A stretch of 64,000 nucleotides of DNA from Pseudorhodoferax sp032153935 (lineage in GTDB: Bacteria; Pseudomonadota; Gammaproteobacteria; Burkholderiales; Burkholderiaceae_C), in contig NZ_CAXUQL020000001.1 of NCBI RefSeq assembly GCF_964253035.1, forward strand, positions 372,001 through 436,000, read 5' to 3'. Below are positions 26,734 to 34,510 of this stretch, in pieces (the first letter of the stretch is position 1; every line of letters begins with the position of its first letter). The notes beneath the pieces were generated by a model. The model was not told where the DNA came from. It did no database searches and saw only the letters and a list, made by a program, of their open reading frames with translations. Made by a program: the position numbers and the translations under genes.

Positions 26734-27708
26734 ATGAGTACGGTACAAAAAGAGGTCGACGAGCGCACCAATCTCACGACGAGCAACAAGTTCGAACTGC
26801 TGCTGTTCCGCCTGGGCACGACCCCCAATTCCGAGCACCGCGAGCTGTTCGGCATCAACGTGTTCAAGGTGCGCGAGATCATGGTCATGCCGACCGTGAC
26901 GGCCGTCGCCAACTCCACCGCCCACATGATGGGCGTGACCAACATCCGCGGCCAGGTGATCCCCGTCATCAACCTGCCCGCCGCCGTGGGCTGCGTGCCG
27001 CAGACCGGGCTGAACATCCTGCTGGTGACCGAGTACGCGCGCACCACCCAGGCCTTTGCCGTGGAGGAGGTGGACGAGATCGTGCGCCTGGACTGGAACC
27101 AGGTGCTGTCCGCCGAAGCCAGCACCTCGGCAGGCGGCCTGATCACCAGCATCGCCCGGCTCGACGGCGACGTGCACAACACGCGGCTGGCCCAGGTGCT
27201 GGACGTGGAGCAGATCCTGCGCACCGTGATGCCGCCGCCGGGCCCGGAGATCACCGACGAATCCGTCGGCCCGCGCGTGAGCCTGCCGCAGGGCAGCGTG
27301 ATCCTGGCCGCCGACGACTCGCTGATCGCGCGCTCGCTGATCGAGAAGGGCCTGTCCACACTGGGCACGCCCTTCATCATGACCAAGTCGGGCCGCGAAG
27401 CCTGGGACAAGCTGCAGGACCTGGCGGCCAAGGCCGAGGCCGAAGGCAAGCCGGTGTCCTCCAAGGTGGCACTGGTGCTGACCGACCTGGAGATGCCCGA
27501 GATGGACGGCTTCACGCTCACGCGCAAGATCAAGCAGGACGCGCGCTTCCGCTCGATCCCGGTGGTGATCCACTCCTCCCTGTCCGGCACCACCAACGAG
27601 AGCCATGTGAAGACGGTGGGCGCCGATGCCTATGTGGGCAAGTTCGTCATCGAGGAACTGGCCGACACCATCCGCAAGATGCTGCGGCTCGCCAAGCAGA
27701 CGGCGTAG
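26734..27708 (+). CDS. cheV: Chemotaxis protein CheV (CheW-receiver fusion)
   Basis: This chemotaxis coupling protein links receptors to the CheA kinase and can be phosphorylated. The 324-residue protein has a CheW-like domain (about residues 20-160: KFELLLFRLGTT, FGINVFKVREIM, ANSTAHMMGVTNIRGQVIPV) and a C-terminal receiver domain (about 185-320) with acidic VILAADDS, the phospho-Asp in LVLTDLEMPEMDGFT and the Lys in GADAYVGKF. I chose the ATG at 26734 because GAGGAA precedes it. It is transcribed divergently from trpE. No other chemotaxis genes are nearby. Confidence 0.93.
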   Translation: MSTVQKEVDERTNLTTSNKFELLLFRLGTTPNSEHRELFGINVFKVREIMVMPTVTAVANSTAHMMGVTNIRGQVIPVINLPAAVGCVPQTGLNILLVTEYARTTQAFAVEEVDEIVRLDWNQVLSAEASTSAGGLITSIARLDGDVHNTRLAQVLDVEQILRTVMPPPGPEITDESVGPRVSLPQGSVILAADDSLIARSLIEKGLSTLGTPFIMTKSGREAWDKLQDLAAKAEAEGKPVSSKVALVLTDLEMPEMDGFTLTRKIKQDARFRSIPVVIHSSLSGTTNESHVKTVGADAYVGKFVIEELADTIRKMLRLAKQTA

Positions 27709-27726
27709 TCACACCGCCCGACCTGG

Positions 27727-29910
<2,184 letters not shown>

Positions 29911-29914
29911 CGTC

Positions 29915-30007
29915 TCAGGCGTCCATGCAGCAGGCGATGGCACGGCCCACGGCCACCAATGCCAGCACGCCCACGATGCCCGCGACGGCCCAAACGACGA
30001 TGTCCAT
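29915..30007 (-). CDS. Small membrane peptide upstream of catalase (30 aa)
   Basis: This 30-codon ORF begins with ATG at 30007 behind a good ribosome site (GAGGGATCAGG) and ends four bases before the katE ATG. The peptide is one hydrophobic helix (residues 4-21, VVWAVAGIVGVLALVAVG) followed by a charged/Cys-containing tail RAIACCMDA. The strong ribosome site, the tight spacing and the weak katE site suggest it is translated and couples catalase synthesis. I recognise no family. Confidence 0.6.
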   Translation of the reverse strand: MDIVVWAVAGIVGVLALVAVGRAIACCMDA

Positions 30008-30019
30008 GACCTGATCCCT

Positions 30020-30046
30020 CTTGTACGCAATGACGATGCGTACAAG
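30020..30046. promoter_or_regulatory. Perfect inverted repeat upstream of katE (candidate operator)
   Basis: The sequence is CTTGTACGCA, 7 bases, TGCGTACAAG: a perfect 10-bp dyad whose inner end is 12 bases before the ATG of the small peptide gene. Dyads of this size usually bind a dimeric repressor or activator; the regulator is not recognisable. On RNA it would form a hairpin in the 5' leader, so regulation at translation is an alternative. Confidence 0.5.
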
Positions 30047-30130
30047 GCTAAGCGTGCGCCCCGGCACGCCCGGTAGTTGCCCGCTTCAGCGCAGTGTGGG
30101 ACCAGCCTGCGAGTGCCGGTAGGAGGCCAA

Positions 30131-30841
30131 CTACAGCAGCGCAGCAGCCTCGGCCAGCGAATCGACCCAGCCGTCGGCGTCCACGGCGCGCACCGGCTGG
30201 CCATGGTTGTAGCCGTAGCTCACCAGCACCACCGGGCAGCCGGCCGCGCGCGCGGCCTGGGCGTCGTTGCTGGAGTCGCCCAGCATCAGCGTGCGCGAAG
30301 GCGCACTGCCCAGCGCCTCGCAGGTGCGCAGCAGCGGCAGCGGGTCGGGCTTCTTGCGCGCAAAAGCGTCGCCGCCGAAGACCTGCGCGAAGAAGCCATC
30401 GAGCCCCTTGTCCTGCAACAGCGCGCGGGCGAAATCGGTGGGCTTGTTGGTCAGGCAGGCCAGCGCCAGGCCCCGCGCCTGCAGCGTGCGCAGGCCCTCG
30501 ACCACGCCGGGGTAGACCTGCGAATGGCGGCCGTTCACGTCCGGGTAGTGGCGCTGGTAGCTGGCCCAGGCCGCGTCGTACAGGCCGGGGTCGGCCTGCA
30601 CGCGGGCCAGCACGCTGCGGATCAGGTGCTCCGAGCCCTTGCCCACCATGTCGACCACGGCGGCGGCCGGCACGGCGGGCAGCGCCAGGTCGGCCAGCAT
30701 GCGGTCCAGCGCGGCGCTGAAGTCGCCGAGCGTGTCGACCATGGTGCCGTCGAGGTCGACGATGACGGCCTGCAACGGCGGCGACAGGACCAGGGACGGG
30801 TTCTGACCGGCGGAACCTCGTTCCGCGTTCTTCGAGGGCAT
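30131..30841 (-). CDS. gph: Phosphoglycolate phosphatase (HAD family)
   Basis: This enzyme dephosphorylates 2-phosphoglycolate formed during DNA repair or by RuBisCO. The 236-residue HAD hydrolase has motif I VIVDLDGTMVDT (nucleophile and acid/base Asp), motif II LACLTNKPTD, motif III Lys in FARKKPDPLPLL and motif IV MLGDSSNDAQAA. I chose the ATG at 30841. In other Burkholderiales gph sits between rpe and trpE. Here the three genes keep strand and order but are 3.8 kb and 9.3 kb apart. Confidence 0.92.
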   Translation of the reverse strand: MPSKNAERGSAGQNPSLVLSPPLQAVIVDLDGTMVDTLGDFSAALDRMLADLALPAVPAAAVVDMVGKGSEHLIRSVLARVQADPGLYDAAWASYQRHYPDVNGRHSQVYPGVVEGLRTLQARGLALACLTNKPTDFARALLQDKGLDGFFAQVFGGDAFARKKPDPLPLLRTCEALGSAPSRTLMLGDSSNDAQAARAAGCPVVLVSYGYNHGQPVRAVDADGWVDSLAEAAALL

Positions 30842-30946
30842 GCAGGGGCTCCAGGCAATCGGATGGTGGCAACGGGTCGGATTGTCGGCCGCCGCGCAGT
30901 CAGGGAACCTCTGCATCCATTGCGTCCAGAAAGACTGACCGCCGAA

Positions 30947-30960
30947 CAATCGATAGATTG
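30947..30960. promoter_or_regulatory. Small inverted repeat in gph/cytochrome b561 divergent region
   Basis: CAATC-GATA-GATTG is a perfect 5-4-5 dyad in the 221-base divergent spacer, 102 bases before the cytochrome start. It resembles a LysR-type half-site pair but could be chance. Confidence 0.25.
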
Positions 30961-31062
30961 CAGCAGTCAACGGCGCTGGATGGCGGTTCACGCGGGGCAT
31001 CCTTAAGGGTGGGTTCATCCCGCCGCCCGAGCATCGGGCCTTCCCCAGAACGAAAGCCCCCG

Positions 31063-31647
31063 ATGCAATGGACCAACACCCAGGAGCGCTACGGCAGCGT
31101 CTCCGTCGCGCTGCACTGGCTGGCACTGCTGCTGATTGCCGCGGCCTATGCCAGCATGGAGCTCAAGGGCTTCCTGCCCCGCGGCAGCGCGGCGCGGGAG
31201 GCCCTCAAGACGTGGCACTTCACGCTGGGCCTGTGCGTGCTGGCGCTGGGGATGGTGCGCGTGGGGCTGGCGCTCGCCAGCCGCACCCCGCGCATCCACC
31301 CGCCTCCACCGCCCTGGCAGAGCCGGCTCGCCACCGCCATGAAGCTGGCGCTGTACCTGTTCATGGTGGCCACGCCGCTGCTCGGCTGGCTGCTCCTCAG
31401 CGCCAAGGGCTCGGCGATCCCATTCTTCGGCGTGCCCCTGCCCGGCCTCATCCCCCCGGCCGACACCAGCGCAGGCGCGATCAAGGACGCCCATGAGCTC
31501 CTGGCCAACCTGGGCTACTTCCTGATCGCGGCCCATGCGGCGGCGGCGCTGTTTCACCACCACGTGCTGCGCGACAACACGCTGCGGCGCATCCTGCCTT
31601 GTTCGCCAAGGCCAGCAGCCACCGCACGGCTCAGAACGTGTGAATGA
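31063..31647 (+). CDS. Cytochrome b561-family membrane protein
   Basis: This is a di-heme b-type membrane cytochrome that passes electrons across or within the inner membrane. The 194-residue protein has four hydrophobic helices and the usual His residues: VALHWLALLLIAAAY (helix 1), TWHFTLGLCVLALGMVRV (helix 2), KLALYLFMVATPLLGWLLL (helix 3) and DAHELLANLGYFLIAAHAAAALFHHHVLRD (helix 4). I chose the ATG at 31063. Its last five codons and stop lie inside the left inverted repeat of the element at 31633-31855, so the C-terminal tail may have been altered by that element. Confidence 0.88.
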   Translation: MQWTNTQERYGSVSVALHWLALLLIAAAYASMELKGFLPRGSAAREALKTWHFTLGLCVLALGMVRVGLALASRTPRIHPPPPPWQSRLATAMKLALYLFMVATPLLGWLLLSAKGSAIPFFGVPLPGLIPPADTSAGAIKDAHELLANLGYFLIAAHAAAALFHHHVLRDNTLRRILPCSPRPAATARLRTCE

Positions 31648-31855
31648 ACCGATCGCGCCCACGACGGGGTGCGGCGGGCCGCAGGCGTAGGCGCAGGCCG
31701 CAGCCCGGGCTTGTGCCCGGGCAAGGACTGCAACGCCCGCATGTGGCCCGGCGCGCCCCGGCCCGAAGGGCGAGGCCCTGGGCGCAGCGATCATGAGGGA
31801 AACGAATGCGCATCGGGGGCCTCGCGTGGGTGTGAGCGGTTCGTTCACACGTTCT
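31633..31855. repeat. 223-bp element with 31-bp terminal inverted repeats (MITE-like)
   Basis: The ends 31633-31663 and 31825-31855 match as inverted repeats at 27 of 31 positions, both beginning AGAACGTGTGAA. The interior is very GC-rich with short palindromes (such as CCCGGGC-TTGT-GCCCGGG) and no convincing gene. It sits between two convergent genes and supplies the last codons and stop of the cytochrome b561 gene, while the anti-sigma stop codon begins at its right edge. I recall similar sequences, mis-annotated as short hypothetical proteins, in other Comamonadaceae. No target duplication is obvious. Confidence 0.6.
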
Positions 31856-32670
31856 CACCCCGGCTTGAGCTGCCGGTAGACCTCCTGCGAGACCTTCATG
31901 AGTTCGGCCCGGTCGGCGTCCGCCGAGATGGCGTAGCCGAAGTGGTTCTCGACCCAATAGAACACGTTGACCGCGCCGTCCTGGCCGAAACGGAACGCGG
32001 CGTCGGCCCGGCCCACCTCGCGTGTGACGTACAGGGTCAGCCGCCTGCCGTCGGCCGCGCCGTACATGAACTGCGCCACCGGTGCCTTCTCGCCGGGCAG
32101 CAGGCGCCCGCCGATCAGCGCGTAGCCCAGCGGCGCCAGCGCCGGTGCCCGCACCTCGGCGCCCATGCGCCGGGTCAACCAGGTCACCAGGGCCTGCTCC
32201 TGGTCGGCGCCCACTTCCACGGGACGGCGCTTGTCGGGGCTGTACACCGCGTGCGCGATGGCCGCGCGCTGTGCGAATCCGGTCAGCGCGGGGCCGCTGG
32301 CGGCGGCCCGCGCCGCACCGGCCTCCACCATGCCGCGCAGCGACCAGGCCGCGCCCGCGCTCACGGTGGCGATGAGCAGGCCGGCCGCCAGGCCGCGCCA
32401 CGGCCAGGGCGCGCGCACCGGCCGCATGGCCAGGCCCGGCGGCACAGGCTCGTCGCGCACGGGGGCCAGCAGGTCGCGCAATAGCGCGTTCTGCTGTTGC
32501 CAGTCGCGCACGCGGGCCGATTGCTCGGGATGCTCGGCCAGGAACCGCTCGACCTGCGCCAGGCGCCCGGGCGCCAGCTGGCGATCGGCATAGGCATGCA
32601 GATCGGCTTCGGTGACGGGCGGGGCCGTGCCGGTGCCGAGGGCTTGGAGTCGGGGGTCGTCCATGGTCAT
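31855..32670 (-). CDS. Anti-sigma factor, membrane-anchored
   Basis: This 271-residue protein is probably the anti-sigma factor for the ECF sigma encoded just upstream. The N-terminal cytoplasmic part (about residues 1-85) has the zinc-less anti-sigma pattern EADLHAYADRQLAPGRLAQVERFLAEHPE, then a single membrane helix WPWRGLAAGLLIATVSAGAAW, then an extracytoplasmic domain of about 150 residues. Its start overlaps the sigma stop (ATGA), the usual coupling that keeps the two in balance. The signal sensed is not visible. Confidence 0.87.
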   Translation of the reverse strand: MTMDDPRLQALGTGTAPPVTEADLHAYADRQLAPGRLAQVERFLAEHPEQSARVRDWQQQNALLRDLLAPVRDEPVPPGLAMRPVRAPWPWRGLAAGLLIATVSAGAAWSLRGMVEAGAARAAASGPALTGFAQRAAIAHAVYSPDKRRPVEVGADQEQALVTWLTRRMGAEVRAPALAPLGYALIGGRLLPGEKAPVAQFMYGAADGRRLTLYVTREVGRADAAFRFGQDGAVNVFYWVENHFGYAISADADRAELMKVSQEVYRQLKPG

Positions 32671-33197
32671 TTCACGCGCCGCAGCCGGTCGGCCGCAGCG
32701 CCGGTGCGCACGGGGCCCGGCCCGCGCAGTTCTTCCTGCAGCCGTGCGCGGGCCCGCGACAGCCGCGACATCACGGTGCCCAGCGGCACGCCGATGGCGC
32801 CGGCCACCTCCTGGTAGCTCAGCTCCTCGACGGCCACCAGCAGCAGCACCTCGCGCTGCTCGGGTGGCAGGCGCTGCAACACGCGGTCGAGGTCGCGCAG
32901 TTCCAGCGCGTCGTTCTGCAGCGGGCGCTGCGGCTGCTCGGGCAGCGCGTCGCCGGCACTGTCTTCCGGCCGGCTGCGCTGGGCCCGCAGCCGGTCGATG
33001 AACTGGTTGTGCATGATGCCGAACAGCCAGGCCCGGACCTCGCCGCGCCGCTGCCACATCGCCCAGCGCGACCAGGCGCGCTCCAGCGTGTCCTGCACCA
33101 GGTCGTCGGCACGGTCGCGGTCGGACACCAGCGCGCGCGCGTAGCGGCGCAGGCCGGGAATGCAGGCCACGATCTCGGCTTCGTCCGGAGAACGCAT
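32667..33197 (-). CDS. ECF-family RNA polymerase sigma factor
   Basis: This is an alternative sigma factor of 176 residues. Region 2 is visible at about residues 10-80 (LRRYARALVSDRDRADDLVQDTLERAWSR, RAWLFGIMHNQFIDRLR) and region 4 at about 105-160 (VLQRLPPEQREVLLLVAVEELSYQEVAGAIGVPLGTVMSRLSRAR). It is translationally coupled to the anti-sigma gene downstream and lies 27 bases after the secreted-protein gene. A good ECF-type promoter lies ahead of that first gene, so the cluster probably activates itself. Confidence 0.93.
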   Translation of the reverse strand: MRSPDEAEIVACIPGLRRYARALVSDRDRADDLVQDTLERAWSRWAMWQRRGEVRAWLFGIMHNQFIDRLRAQRSRPEDSAGDALPEQPQRPLQNDALELRDLDRVLQRLPPEQREVLLLVAVEELSYQEVAGAIGVPLGTVMSRLSRARARLQEELRGPGPVRTGAAADRLRRVK

Positions 33198-33224
33198 GGA
33201 GGCGAGTGTCGGCGGTCCGGCCGC

Positions 33225-33599
33225 CTACTTCACGATGTGCCAGATGTCCTTGAAGTTGTCGCCCGTCACATCGCCGGCCTTTTTGTCGGAGGCATAGGTG
33301 TAGACCGGCTTGCCCTTGTAGGCCCACTGCCTGGCGCCGTCGTCGCGCGTGACCACGCCCAGGTCGCCGACGGGCTTGGCATCGGCATCGGCCAGCGCCG
33401 GCGGCCACAGCGTGGCGCAGGGGCCGTTGCACACGCTCTTGCCGCTGCCGGCCTGGTCTTTGTCGAAGGTGTAGAGCGTCATGCCGCTGGCGTTGACGAG
33501 CATGCCGCCGGCCATCTTGGGGGCGGGCTCGGCCTGGGCCGGCAACGTGAAGGTGGCAGCGAGCGCCAGGGCGAGCGTGCAAGCGAGGCGGGTGTGCAT
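33225..33599 (-). CDS. Secreted repeat protein (COG4315-like)
   Basis: This is a 124-residue exported protein with a signal peptide (residues 1-23, ending LPAQA) and two copies of the aromatic/acidic repeat typical of COG4315: GMTLYTFDKDQAGSGKSVCNGPCATLWPP and YKGKPVYTYASDKKAGD. Its two Cys residues (CNGPC) could form a disulfide. Function is unknown; the family is often encoded with ECF sigma factors, as here. It is the first gene of the secreted protein-sigma-anti-sigma cluster. Confidence 0.85.
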   Translation of the reverse strand: MHTRLACTLALALAATFTLPAQAEPAPKMAGGMLVNASGMTLYTFDKDQAGSGKSVCNGPCATLWPPALADADAKPVGDLGVVTRDDGARQWAYKGKPVYTYASDKKAGDVTGDNFKDIWHIVK

Positions 33600-33639
33600 G
33601 GTGGCGGTCTTTCGCAAGGGGTTGAGGAACACCGGCATG

Positions 33640-33665
33640 GACGGATGGCGGGGCGCGCTTATTCC
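33640..33665 (-). promoter_or_regulatory. Candidate ECF-sigma promoter
   Basis: On the minus strand GGAATA, 16 bases, CGTC matches the general ECF consensus (GGAAC-N16/17-CGTC). It lies about 40 bases before the start of the secreted-protein gene, whose transcript would continue into the sigma and anti-sigma genes. This fits autoregulation by the linked sigma factor. Confidence 0.5.
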
Positions 33666-33769
33666 ACCATCCACCAAAAAAAGCGGGCGCAGCACCAGCG
33701 GCGCACAAGCTGTGACAGCTCCGGGCGGCCCGGCCATGTAGACTGCGCGGTTTTTTCGAATCTGTCGGC

Positions 33770-34489
33770 ATGGTGCAAGCGTCACGGCACACAGGCACGC
33801 CCGACTCGGCACTGGTCCGTCTGCTGGCCCGCCTGGCCGGGTCGGACGTGCGCCCATCCCCGCAGGGCTTTGCGGACCGCCTGGGGCTTTGGCTCCGGTG
33901 GACCGATGCCATGCCCTTGTTCACGGCCTTGAAGGACGCGCCGCAGCCGTCGGCCGCCACCGGCGACCCGGCCAAGGCGGCGGCCGCGTTGCAGGCCACG
34001 GCCGGCGCCGCGGCGCGCCTGCGCAGCGCACTGGCCCGCGCCATCGCCGAGGAAACGGCGGCCGCCACGGTGGAGTTCCGCGCCCCGCCGGTGCCGCTGC
34101 CCGGCGAGGTCAAGGAGGCCACACCCGGCTTTGCGCCCTACCGGCGCTGCGTGCTGGCGCGCCAGTCGGCCATGGCCGCGGGCATCGCGCCCTTGCGCGG
34201 ACGCCTGCGCATGGCCTTGTCGGCGCGCTCGCCCGCACTGGCCCGGCTGGCCACGGTGGACACGGTGCTGGAGCAGGTCATCGGCAACCAGGAGCACCGG
34301 CTGCTGGCCGGCATTCCCAAGCTGCTGGAGAAGCGCTTCCGCCAGCTGCGCGATGCCAGCGGCGAGGAGGCCGTGGCGGACTGGCCCCTGCTGTTCCAGC
34401 AGGAGGTGCAGAGCGTGCTGCTGGCCGAACTGGATCTTCGATGGCAACCGATCGAAGGGCTCATGAAGACCCTTCGCAACAACATTTGA
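33770..34489 (+). CDS. DUF3348-family protein, first gene of motor-like operon
   Basis: This is a 239-residue predicted cytoplasmic protein without membrane segments or catalytic motifs I can name. It is Ala/Arg-rich and helical, with a conserved-looking C-terminal half (FAPYRRCVLARQSAMAAGIAPLRGRLR, LEKRFRQLRDAS, WQPIEGLMKTLRNNI). I place it in DUF3348 by recall of the gene order DUF3348-DUF802-OmpA-DUF2894 in betaproteobacteria. It starts an operon with a MotA/ExbB-like channel subunit and a MotB-like partner, so it probably binds or regulates that complex. No Shine-Dalgarno precedes the ATG. Confidence 0.75.
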   Translation: MVQASRHTGTPDSALVRLLARLAGSDVRPSPQGFADRLGLWLRWTDAMPLFTALKDAPQPSAATGDPAKAAAALQATAGAAARLRSALARAIAEETAAATVEFRAPPVPLPGEVKEATPGFAPYRRCVLARQSAMAAGIAPLRGRLRMALSARSPALARLATVDTVLEQVIGNQEHRLLAGIPKLLEKRFRQLRDASGEEAVADWPLLFQQEVQSVLLAELDLRWQPIEGLMKTLRNNI

Positions 34490-34510
34490 GTCGAGAGGCA
34501 AGCAAGCCGC

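Noticed and set aside
31648..31854. Small coding gene inside the inverted-repeat element
   Set aside because: Frames are Arg/Pro/Gly-rich without ribosome sites; the palindromic structure explains the open frames.
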